Shown here: positions 31,179-39,018 of the stretch, piece after piece | Numbering within the stretch: the first letter of the stretch is position 1 | Layout: each line of letters begins with the position of its first letter | DNA from: Verrucomicrobiia bacterium | GTDB lineage: Bacteria; Verrucomicrobiota; Verrucomicrobiia; Verrucomicrobiales; Akkermansiaceae | Direction of reading: 5' to 3' | DNA length: 41,356 nt | NCBI GenBank assembly: GCA_030432565.1 | Contig: JAUIGV010000041.1 | Location: 1 to 41,356 of the forward strand | The notes under the pieces: generated by a model | The model's input: only the letters and a program-made list of their open reading frames with translations | What the model was told of the DNA's origin: nothing | Databases searched by the model: none | Translations under genes and position numbers: made by a program

Positions 31179-34112
31179 TCAAATAAGAGCGTTCCTGAGA
31201 ACTTGAGCGGGATGGAGGGCGGTGCGCTTGGTTCCGTCGTGGATTTGGTGGCGACAGGAAGTGCCGGGGGCGGCGATGAGGTCGTCCGGAGCAGCGGCGC
31301 GGACGGCGGGGAGCAGGACGAGTTCACCGATTTGGTTGGAGATTTCGAAGTGTTCTTTTTCGTAGCCGAAGGAGCCGGCCATGCCGCAGCAGCCGCTGGG
31401 GATGGTTTTAACGGTGTAGTTGGCGGGGAGAGAGAGGGCGGCTTCGGAGGCGGAGGTTCCGGCGAGGGCTTTTTGAAAACAATGACCGTGAAGGTGGACG
31501 GTTTTGGCCTCGGAGGTGAACGAGCCTGAAGTGATGCGTCCTGCTTCGATTTCGCGGGCGAGGAACTCTTCAAGCATGAGGCAGTGGGGCGAGATCCGGC
31601 TGGCGGAGTCATCGTCGCAGAGGTCGAGGGCTTCATCGCGGAAGGTCAGGATGGCGCTGGGTTCAAGACCGATGAGCGGAGTTTCCCCGCTGATCTTATT
31701 GCGGAGAAGCTTCAGGTTTTTGTTTATGATCTCCCTGGCTTTGCGGACGAACCCTTTGGAAAGGTGAGTGCGGGCGCTCTCGCAGTGTTCGGGAATCTCA
31801 ACGGTGTATCCGAGGTGCTCAAGAAGTTCAATGGCGGCGATTCCTGCGCCCGTGTCTTGGTAGTTGGTGAACTCGTCGTTGAAGAAATAAACCTTGCCGG
31901 AGGTGCCTGCGTTTTGGTGTGGGGTATGGTTTTTGAACCAGCGTTCAAGAGGTTGCCTGGGAAGGAGAGGAATGGAGCGATCAGGGTGAAAGCCGGAGAA
32001 TTTGTTGAGGGTGCGCCGGATGGGAGCTTTTCCGAAGAGGAAATTCCAGGCCCAGGGAGCACGCGAGGCGAGACCTTGGGTAGTGGTAAAATTGGCGATG
32101 AGCCTCGAGCGCAACGGAGCGCCATTGACGTCGTAATCCTGTTGTTGGAACTCGGCCTTCATTTTGGCCATGTCGACGGTGGAGGGGCATTCCTTTTTAC
32201 AACCCTTGCAGGAGAGGCAGAGGTCAAGGACTTCGCGGAGTTCGTCGTTGGCGAGCGGATTTTGATCGCGGGAATTGGTGATGACGTTGCGTAGGGTGTT
32301 GGCGCGGGCGCGGGTGGTGTCCTTTTCGTTTCGCGTGGCCATGTAGCTGGGACACATTGTGCCGCCGGCGAGGTGGATCTTACGGCAGTCGCCGGAACCA
32401 TTGCACATTTCGGCGGCGCCCAGAATTCCTTCGGTGGCGGACCAATCGAAGATGGTTTTGACTTCGGCCGGTTTGCTCCCGGGGGTGTTACGCAGATGAG
32501 TGTTCATCGGCGGGGTGTCAACGATCTTGTTGGGATTGAAGATGCCGTGGGGATCCCAGGTGCGTTTGATTTTCTCCACGAGGCGGTAGTTTTTGTCGCC
32601 AATCATCTGGGCGAGAAATTCGCCGCGGAGGCGTCCGTCGCCGTGCTCTCCGGAAAGTGAGCCGCGATATTTTTTAACGAGGGTGGCGATGGTTTGCGCG
32701 ACTTCGCGAAATTGTTGAAGGCCTTCCGCAGTCTTTAAATTGAGGATGGGGCGAAGGTGGATCTCTCCTGATCCGGCATGGGCGTAGTGGACGCATTCGA
32801 GGTCGAAACGTTCCTTCAGTTCGCGATTGAATTCGGCAATGTATTCGGGGAGGTCGGCGACATCGACGGCCGTGTCTTCGACCACGGGGGCGGGCTTGGC
32901 GTCCCCTGGCATGTTGGACATGAGGCCGAGGCCGGCTTTACGGAGATCCCAGATTTTTTCGGTGTCGCTGCCAAAGAGAACCGGGTAGGCGTAGCCATAG
33001 CCAGCGGCGCGCATTTCGGCTTCGAGTTTTCCGGTGACGGTGAGGATTTCCTCTTTGGTATGCCCGCGGATTTCGGTGACAAGGACGGCGGTGGGTTCGC
33101 CTTCGAGGAAGAAGCGGTTGGCACGGTGTTCAAGGCTGCGCTTGGTGCAATCGAGAATGAAGTGATCGATAAGTTCGACTGCGAAGGGATTGTGTTTGAT
33201 GGCCAGTTGGGTGGCTCGGAGGGCTTCGTCGACCGAATGAAACTGCGCGCACTGAAGACCGGTGGCGGAAGGAGGGAGCGGGTTGCAATGGAGCTTGATT
33301 TCGGTGACAAGGCAGAGGGTGCCTTCGCTGCCTGCGATGAGCTTTCCAAAGTGGAAGGGTTTGTCGCTTTCGGGATCGAAACAGGATGCGTCCATGAGGA
33401 GGTCCAGAGCGTATCCCGTGTTACGGCGCGGGATGGACTTTTTGGGGAATTCCCGGGTGATTTCGTTGCGGACTTCGGGCGGGAGAAGGAGGTTGCGAAT
33501 TTCGCAGTAGAGCTTGGTTTCGAGCGTGTCGGGTCCGTCGCACTTCGCCGCAAATTCTTCAGCGTTGAGGGGGCCGAAGGTCGCTTTTGATCCATCGGCG
33601 AGGATGGCGGTGACTTCTAGAACGTGGTCGCGAACGCTTCCGTATTTGATGGAGTTGGAACCGCAGGAATTGTTACCAAGCATTCCGCCAAGCATGGCCC
33701 GGTTTTGGGTGGAGGTTTCCGGGCCGAAGAGGAGGTCGTGGGGTTTGAGGGCGCGGTTCAGTTCGTTCCGAATAACGCCGGGTTGCACGCGCACCCAGCC
33801 TTCTTCGGAATTGATCTCGAGAATCCCGGTGAAGTGTTTTGAAACATCGACGATGATGCCGTTGCCGACCACTTGTCCGGCGAGGGAAGTGCCGGCAGTG
33901 CGGGGGATGAGGCCGATCTTCCGGTCAGCCGCGAAGCGGACAAGCTTAATCAAGTCGGATTCTGTTTTCGGAATGGCGACGGCTTTAGGCTTCTCTTGGT
34001 AGGCGGAAGCATCGGTGGCGTAGATGCCACGCATGAGGTCGTCGGTATGCAGCTCGCCCTTTAGGGAGGATGCAAGTCCGGCGAGTGAAGGGGTGTCTGT
34101 CGAAGCTCCCAT
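31179..34112 (-). CDS. FAD-linked oxidase fused to Fe-S/CCG domains (2-hydroxyacid dehydrogenase)
   Basis: 977 residues from the ATG at 34112; a TTG at 34130 is also in frame. N-terminal FAD-binding domain (~35-260): 'GLIPRTAGTSLAGQVVG', 'GVIRNELNRALKPHDLLFGPE', 'MLGGMLGNNSCGSNSIKYGS'. FAD-oxidase C-terminal domain (~265-540): 'IAGSEGTLCLVTEIKL', 'YAHAGSGEIHLRP', 'SGEHGDGRLRGEFL', 'HGIFNPNKIVD'. The C-terminal iron-sulfur part has 'CNGSGDCRK', 'CLSCKGCKKECPS', and CCG motifs 'LHGHCFQKALAGT' and 'PSGCCGMAGSFGYE'. This single-chain plan is that of YdiJ/GlcD-type enzymes, which oxidise D-lactate, D-2-hydroxyglutarate or similar acids and pass electrons toward quinone. Cytoplasmic, peripheral membrane. 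Complete and in frame; likely housekeeping or linked to sugar-acid catabolism. Confidence 0.94.
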   Translation of the reverse strand: MGASTDTPSLAGLASSLKGELHTDDLMRGIYATDASAYQEKPKAVAIPKTESDLIKLVRFAADRKIGLIPRTAGTSLAGQVVGNGIIVDVSKHFTGILEINSEEGWVRVQPGVIRNELNRALKPHDLLFGPETSTQNRAMLGGMLGNNSCGSNSIKYGSVRDHVLEVTAILADGSKATFGPLNAEEFAAKCDGPDTLETKLYCEIRNLLLPPEVRNEITREFPKKSIPRRNTGYALDLLMDASCFDPESDKPFHFGKLIAGSEGTLCLVTEIKLHCNPLPPSATGLQCAQFHSVDEALRATQLAIKHNPFAVELIDHFILDCTKRSLEHRANRFFLEGEPTAVLVTEIRGHTKEEILTVTGKLEAEMRAAGYGYAYPVLFGSDTEKIWDLRKAGLGLMSNMPGDAKPAPVVEDTAVDVADLPEYIAEFNRELKERFDLECVHYAHAGSGEIHLRPILNLKTAEGLQQFREVAQTIATLVKKYRGSLSGEHGDGRLRGEFLAQMIGDKNYRLVEKIKRTWDPHGIFNPNKIVDTPPMNTHLRNTPGSKPAEVKTIFDWSATEGILGAAEMCNGSGDCRKIHLAGGTMCPSYMATRNEKDTTRARANTLRNVITNSRDQNPLANDELREVLDLCLSCKGCKKECPSTVDMAKMKAEFQQQDYDVNGAPLRSRLIANFTTTQGLASRAPWAWNFLFGKAPIRRTLNKFSGFHPDRSIPLLPRQPLERWFKNHTPHQNAGTSGKVYFFNDEFTNYQDTGAGIAAIELLEHLGYTVEIPEHCESARTHLSKGFVRKAREIINKNLKLLRNKISGETPLIGLEPSAILTFRDEALDLCDDDSASRISPHCLMLEEFLAREIEAGRITSGSFTSEAKTVHLHGHCFQKALAGTSASEAALSLPANYTVKTIPSGCCGMAGSFGYEKEHFEISNQIGELVLLPAVRAAAPDDLIAAPGTSCRHQIHDGTKRTALHPAQVLRNALI

Positions 34113-34179
34113 GGGTGGAGAGATTGGCAAAAAAGATTGCCCGTTGATAGAAGGGAATACTGGAAATTGATCCCGTTGT

Positions 34180-34794
34180 ATGGAATCCTGGTCAGCAATG
34201 ATTCGCTTGCGTGCAATCCTGGTGACGGCTTTGCTGGTCTTTGTGTCTGGGTACTTCGCGGCCTCGATCGTCCTGAGAACCCAGGGGCCTCACACTTGGT
34301 TTCGCGCGCAAGCGGGACTTAAAAGCGCCACAATGAGTCTGGAGGAATACCACTCTTTGAAAGGGGAATATCCGGATGAAGAGACTGTGAATGGGTGGGT
34401 GGATTGGGTTTGGTCGGAAAGGAATGAAATTCCCGCTCAATTTGAGGACGCTGAAATTGATTTGTCTGAACTACACTGCTATTTGGCTCGCGGTCCTCTT
34501 GCAAATTGGAACCAGCCCGTTTACGTGGTGTCGGATGACATTCCCGGAGGCCGGGGATTTTACAGTCCGGGCGACGACGGGGTGTCCGCAAGCAATGGAA
34601 ACGATGCCGATGACATCAACTCATGGAGTTCCCATTCCAATGTCTATTACGGAACGAAGTCATGGCGAATGAAGAGGTGGCAGTATGCTTCGGTAGGCTT
34701 TGGATGTTCCGTTTTGGTGACACTTTTATTGGTTGCATTCAGTGTGGGAGAAAAAAATGGACACCTTGAAGATTCGCCGGGCTCAAATTATTGA
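34180..34794 (+). CDS. Membrane protein with T2SSG-like segment
   Basis: 204 residues. An N-terminal signal-anchor ('RLRAILVTALLVFVSGYFAAS') is followed by an extracytoplasmic middle part and a second membrane span near the C-terminus ('YASVGFGCSVLVTLLLVAFSV'). The middle holds 'EYHSLKGEYPDEETVNGWVDWV' and 'VYVVSDDIPGGRGFYSPGDDG' with 'SNGNDADDINSW', which recalls the C-terminal loop of GspG-type pseudopilins. The prepilin cleavage site is lacking. Starts at 34180 (ATG) or 34198 (ATG) both fit; the second gives a cleaner anchor. The gene is divergent from the FAD oxidase. No assigned function. Similar in style, not in sequence, to the lipoprotein at 2777-3163. Confidence 0.65.
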   Translation: MESWSAMIRLRAILVTALLVFVSGYFAASIVLRTQGPHTWFRAQAGLKSATMSLEEYHSLKGEYPDEETVNGWVDWVWSERNEIPAQFEDAEIDLSELHCYLARGPLANWNQPVYVVSDDIPGGRGFYSPGDDGVSASNGNDADDINSWSSHSNVYYGTKSWRMKRWQYASVGFGCSVLVTLLLVAFSVGEKNGHLEDSPGSNY

Positions 34795-35029
34795 GTGTCC
34801 TGCTGGAAACCATTTTCTTGAGCGAATAAGACAGCAGGCCCGCATCACGGAACTGATGTTTAGGTCCGATTCGGCAGAGTCGGATTTCAGGTTTGAGAAG
34901 TTGGCCCTCAGGGTGTCCGGGAAGCCGATTCAGGTTGTTGGTTCTTCCTTTGGTGGAGGCATGGTAACAGGCCGTAGCAAACTGCGTCTTGAAGTTGCCA
35001 GTCGAACCTCGTGCGGGGACGTTGGTTGA
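34757..35029 (+). CDS. Possible small hypothetical protein
   Basis: An open frame of 90 residues from the ATG at 34757 ('MDTLKIRRAQIIECPAGN...') runs into the otherwise empty interval between the membrane protein and the end of the metalloprotease gene. It overlaps the preceding gene by 38 bp in another frame. The composition is plausible for a real protein (Glu/Arg/Leu-rich first half), but no family, signal or membrane segment is recognisable. It may be spurious. Confidence 0.22.
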   Translation: MDTLKIRRAQIIECPAGNHFLERIRQQARITELMFRSDSAESDFRFEKLALRVSGKPIQVVGSSFGGGMVTGRSKLRLEVASRTSCGDVG

Positions 35030-35065
35030 CTGCGATGAAAAGCGTAAGCGGACCGAGAAGAGCTT

Positions 35066-38000
35066 TCACTCGGGAAGTTCGAGGCCCAGTCTGAGGTAGG
35101 CGTTATCAAAAACTCCCTGGATCCGAACGGTGACTTCGTCGAGATTGCCTTGCGGGTTAATGGTAATGCTTCCTGGTGAAGGAAGGAAGGGCTCCCAGGA
35201 ACTGAGATCACTGCTTGCTTCGAAGACCAGCTCTTCCAGTGATGCCGCCGGGTTCTTTGAGAAGGTAAAGACCGAGTCCAAGCCATCCGATGATATCGAG
35301 GATTTGATGACGATCGCGGGACCTTCTTGCAAAGGAGGGAGGCCGAAGAAAAACTCCTGGATATTTGGAATGCCATCGGCATCGGGGTCTTGGTCGGGGG
35401 CGTCCAGAGTTTCGGGAAGTTGCTCTGTGGTAGCCCAGGCCTGGTAGGGGGAAAGGCGTATCAGAGAGATGCGATTGACGACCCAGCGGTCGCTAGCTCC
35501 CCCAAGGTCATCAAAGGTGAGATCAAGAGTTCCGTCTGTGACTTCGATAACGAAAGATGTTTCGAGAAACTCATTGGCGTTGGTGTTGATGTCTTCTTTC
35601 TGAAGAATGCCTTCTGCTGAAATTGTGAGGTTGTCCCGGGGGTCGGCTTCATCACCTTGAAGAATGGCGACCTGCCAGGTTCCATTTGCGATAAGGTGGC
35701 TCCAGGTCTGCGAGGCGTTCGAGAAGACGTAGTCTCGATTGACCGGGTCCGGGCCTCCCCGATCGCGGGACGAGACGGAGCCCGACCAGCTGATGTTGCC
35801 GCGGGTGAGAGGGGAGACTCGGGTATGATCGGGAGCGACCGGGCTGGTGGTTTCCCCAAAATCGTAGCGATAGATTTCAGCCGATGGATCGACGACAATC
35901 ACGGTGTCTTCGCTTGATGGGGCTGAGTCGATTCCCTGGCCGGTTGCGATGATTCGATAAAAGAGATTTGTTCCGGTGAGTGGAGTCTCGTCCTGATAGC
36001 TTTCGACTCCGGCAGCGACAGCGGCGTAGTTTTGCCAGCCTCCTTCTTCTTCCAGTTTACGCTCGATCCGAAATCCAGTTTCATTGTTGCTGTTGTCGGT
36101 CCAGTTGAGGCGGACCTGGCCTGACGGGGTGACGTTGGCGACAAGACTGCCAGGAGTCTCTGGTGGTCCGCTGAGATCGACTTCCAGAGTGTAGAGCTGA
36201 GTGCTGTTCGTTGAGTCTCCGGTAATGCGAAGATAGTAGTCGCCCGTGGAGGGGGCTTCGAAAGCAACAATCTCTTCGGCAGCGCCCTGTGGTTGACTGT
36301 CAGCCTGGGCCAGGATGGTGCTTCCGTTGGATGAGACGATGGCAAGCGCCAGGTTGTGGATGTTGGTGAAATCAAAGTTGGATCCGGCGGCGCATGAACC
36401 ATCCGAGTTTTGAGGCCCCTCCAGAAATCCGGAAGGAGTGATGACCGGGCTGGTCCGGACGGTGATGGAAGTGCCCGCAGGGAGGTTTTCTAGGAGGTAG
36501 AAATCGATATCGTCATTGTCATCGATACTTAATGTTTCCCTCTCAAAAGTCCCGCCTACGACAACCGGGAGAACGGCGGCATTTTCGGGTGAATCGTTGT
36601 TGCGATCGCTGTTTTGCTTTTCGAAAAAGTCGCCATAGAGGCGGTTGAGCGAGAAGATGTCGTCTAGTTGTAGTCCACGGAAACGTCTGGAGATGAAGGG
36701 TTCCATGAGCTTTGTTTGAGTGATTGGGCAAACGTGGCTTAGGCCCAAGCCGTGACCGTGCTCGTGCTCGACGACGTTACGCAGATTGAGGGAGTTTGAT
36801 GAGGTGTTGCCGTAGAAAGAGATGTTCCCGGTATCGATGATCATGTCGCCTCCGGCATCGGGGGAGAAGTTGTAGGCCAGGGTATTGGAGCCGGAATCGC
36901 CATCGACGAAATGGCCGCCAATCCGGATGTCGGCACGCACGCCGATACTACCAGCGGGGCGGGAGAAGTTGCTCAGCCCCGCTCCATCATCGTTCGGTTC
37001 GTAAACGTAGGTGATGCCTGTCAGGTTTGAGATATTGTCGAATGCTGCCTCGAAGACGGGAAACCAAGGCCTCGTTGTTAGGTCCGAGCCTCCGTCGGGC
37101 AGGCCGGTCAGATCCAGGTCAAAACTGATGTCCGAGCTTGTCCGGCTCGCCTGGTGAATCTCGACAGCGATGGTGTTACTTCCTGCTTCGAATGCCGATG
37201 GAGGTAGGTTGCGTGAGGCGGTTCCATTTTCGGGTCCGGTGCCACTGGCAAATTCATCGAAGGTCGGGTTGGCGGAGATGTTTTCGCGGGCGACTTCGGT
37301 GCCGTTGAGGTAAATGACGATCGCATCGTCGTAGGTGAAATTGAGGGCGAAGCTGGCGAAGGCTCCTGGGTCGGTAATCGTGAAGGTTTTCCGGAAGTAT
37401 GTCGTAACATGCTTGTTGCTGGAGTCCCCACCAAAGCCCACGACGGTTGCTTCGTCGCCGTCTCCGTATCCAAGTTGCGAGGGGCCGGGAGACCAATTGA
37501 TATCGTCGAATCCCGGAGTCCGCCATGCTGTGCCCTGATCGCTTCCGTCATCGAGATAGACCCAAACATCACCGCTCTCAATGAAGGAAGTGGGCGCCCC
37601 TCCGCCGGTGACTCCGTATCTGCTATCGAGAAAAGCGATGAGGTCGCTGTCCGATGTGGGTTCTCCGTTGAAGCCTGCGATGCTGGTTCCATCCTCCATG
37701 AAGCCCCAGCGAAGGGTGGTGGGGAGCCCTTGTTCCCCTCGCTCAAATCTTGAGTTGAATGTCGAGGTTCTGCCCCAGCGGGCATCGTCGCTGAACTGGG
37801 TGGCGGCGGAGATCTCCGGAGATTCTTGGGCTGCCATTTCTTCGGCCGTGTGAAAAGCTTCCATGACTTCCATGGAAACTCCGGGAGCCCAGCAAAGGGT
37901 CATAGCCGGGCTGTCGGGGTCGAGGCGGTTGGCGGTGAACTTCGCAAGCCGTTGCTGCATCGCAGGGGGGAGGGCGGTAAACTTTTCAAGAGGGAGACGT

Positions 38001-38221
38001 TTGGATAACTTGAGAAGAGCATCGTGATGCGGGGCGAGGGATGGGCGGTACTGCAGGTGATCCTCCCAACGGAGTAGTTCCGGGGTCGTGTTGGACGGAT
38101 CAGATGTTTGCAGAGGATTAATCCCGGGGCGATTCTCGACGGGCTGCCAAATCATCGGAAGAAGTGCAACAACCGGTGCCAGAGGCAGCAATAAGCGAAA
38201 GTGGACCAAGAAGCTTTTCAT
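35066..38221 (-). CDS. Exported matrixin-type metalloprotease with inserted and C-terminal binding domains
   Basis: 1051 residues. A signal-like N-terminus and a pro-region (~30-145) precede a metzincin domain in two pieces. Piece one (~168-203) has 'PTTLRWGFMEDGTSIAGFNG', and piece two (~380-530) has 'PWFPVFEAAFDNISNLTGITY', 'GGDMIIDTGNISFY' and the zinc site 'VVEHEHGHGLGLSHV' (His486, Glu487, His490, His496). Between them lies a ~175-residue galactose-binding-like domain ('VWVYLDDGSDQGTAW', 'TYFRKTFTITDP', 'DDAIVIYLNGTEVARE'). After the catalytic part come a PPC-like domain ('DDNDDIDFYLLENLPAGTSI'), a fibronectin type III domain ('RLNWTDNSNNETGFRIERK'), a malectin-like region, a TSP3-like 'DPDADGIPNIQEFFFG' and a final beta domain. 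Likely secreted; degrades or binds protein or glycoprotein. Confidence 0.9.
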   Translation of the reverse strand: MKSFLVHFRLLLPLAPVVALLPMIWQPVENRPGINPLQTSDPSNTTPELLRWEDHLQYRPSLAPHHDALLKLSKRLPLEKFTALPPAMQQRLAKFTANRLDPDSPAMTLCWAPGVSMEVMEAFHTAEEMAAQESPEISAATQFSDDARWGRTSTFNSRFERGEQGLPTTLRWGFMEDGTSIAGFNGEPTSDSDLIAFLDSRYGVTGGGAPTSFIESGDVWVYLDDGSDQGTAWRTPGFDDINWSPGPSQLGYGDGDEATVVGFGGDSSNKHVTTYFRKTFTITDPGAFASFALNFTYDDAIVIYLNGTEVARENISANPTFDEFASGTGPENGTASRNLPPSAFEAGSNTIAVEIHQASRTSSDISFDLDLTGLPDGGSDLTTRPWFPVFEAAFDNISNLTGITYVYEPNDDGAGLSNFSRPAGSIGVRADIRIGGHFVDGDSGSNTLAYNFSPDAGGDMIIDTGNISFYGNTSSNSLNLRNVVEHEHGHGLGLSHVCPITQTKLMEPFISRRFRGLQLDDIFSLNRLYGDFFEKQNSDRNNDSPENAAVLPVVVGGTFERETLSIDDNDDIDFYLLENLPAGTSITVRTSPVITPSGFLEGPQNSDGSCAAGSNFDFTNIHNLALAIVSSNGSTILAQADSQPQGAAEEIVAFEAPSTGDYYLRITGDSTNSTQLYTLEVDLSGPPETPGSLVANVTPSGQVRLNWTDNSNNETGFRIERKLEEEGGWQNYAAVAAGVESYQDETPLTGTNLFYRIIATGQGIDSAPSSEDTVIVVDPSAEIYRYDFGETTSPVAPDHTRVSPLTRGNISWSGSVSSRDRGGPDPVNRDYVFSNASQTWSHLIANGTWQVAILQGDEADPRDNLTISAEGILQKEDINTNANEFLETSFVIEVTDGTLDLTFDDLGGASDRWVVNRISLIRLSPYQAWATTEQLPETLDAPDQDPDADGIPNIQEFFFGLPPLQEGPAIVIKSSISSDGLDSVFTFSKNPAASLEELVFEASSDLSSWEPFLPSPGSITINPQGNLDEVTVRIQGVFDNAYLRLGLELPE

Positions 38222-38340
38222 TGAGTCTTTTACACTAAATCACTTTTCGGGAAGATCAACGAAATGGGGTGGAGAGTCGCTTGATCCGAAGTGCTGAATT
38301 GAAAAGGGTTTGGGTTCTGATAGAGCTCCCAAAAGCAATC

Positions 38341-39018
38341 GTGAAGAACTTGATAATATCCCTGACCTTCCTGCTGCTGGGTGGGGTGCCTGTTTTTGCG
38401 CGGGTCTTCACCAGTCGGAATGGTCGGACCATGGAGGCGCGGTTCGTCGAGGCGACTGAGTTGGAGGTCGTGGTTAAATTGATTAAGAGCGGGAAGGTTC
38501 ATCGCTTGCAGATCGCGACTCTATCCGATGCCGATGTGGACTATGTTGCGATGAAACGTGCGGCTATGAATGATTTGGCGAAGCGAAAAGCAGAGGAAGG
38601 CGCGAGGCTTGCCGAAATGGAGCGGGGTGCACGTCAGGTTGTTGAATTTGTGCTGAAGAACAAGGGGCGGAAAATTGGCGACGGAGAATGTTGGACTTTG
38701 GCAGATGAAGCTTTCAAAGCAGCCGGGATCAAACGCCCTGGAAAAAACTGGCGGGTTTGGGGAGGTGTGGTGAACTGGACGGTGGAGGAAGTTTTGCCGG
38801 GTGATATTCTGGAGCTCCGCGCGGCGAAGTTTTCCAACGGTCAGCATTCGGGCCCCAAACATACCGCGGTGGTTGTTAAGAAGAGTCGACGCAGAGGCGA
38901 GCTGATGGTCGCCCATCAGAATTGGGGCATTCCCGGAAAGAAGGTCTCCATTTTGACACTCCACCTTGCTCAGCTGGAAGAAGGCGAAGCGACGATTTTT
39001 CGCTATGGACGGAAGTGA
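38341..39018 (+). CDS. Exported SHD1-like plus CHAP/NlpC-like protein
   Basis: 225 residues from a GTG at 38341, which begins with a good signal peptide (VKNLIISLTFLLLGGVPVFA read with fMet); an ATG at 38269 is in frame but would bury it. Residues ~21-65 match the SHD1-like domain common in PVC bacteria: 'FTSRNGRTMEARFVEATELE', 'VHRLQIATLSDADVDYV'. A helical linker leads to a CHAP/NlpC-P60-like module (~95-220): 'GRKIGDGECWTLADEAFKAAG' with the candidate Cys, 'PGDILELRA', 'KHTAVVVKK' with His, and 'VAHQNWGIPGKKV'. Such folds hydrolyse peptide bonds in peptidoglycan or act as binding folds. The 3' end overlaps the nadE 3' end by 16 bp, convergently. The catalytic assignment needs a structure prediction. 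Confidence 0.75.
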   Translation: MKNLIISLTFLLLGGVPVFARVFTSRNGRTMEARFVEATELEVVVKLIKSGKVHRLQIATLSDADVDYVAMKRAAMNDLAKRKAEEGARLAEMERGARQVVEFVLKNKGRKIGDGECWTLADEAFKAAGIKRPGKNWRVWGGVVNWTVEEVLPGDILELRAAKFSNGQHSGPKHTAVVVKKSRRRGELMVAHQNWGIPGKKVSILTLHLAQLEEGEATIFRYGRK

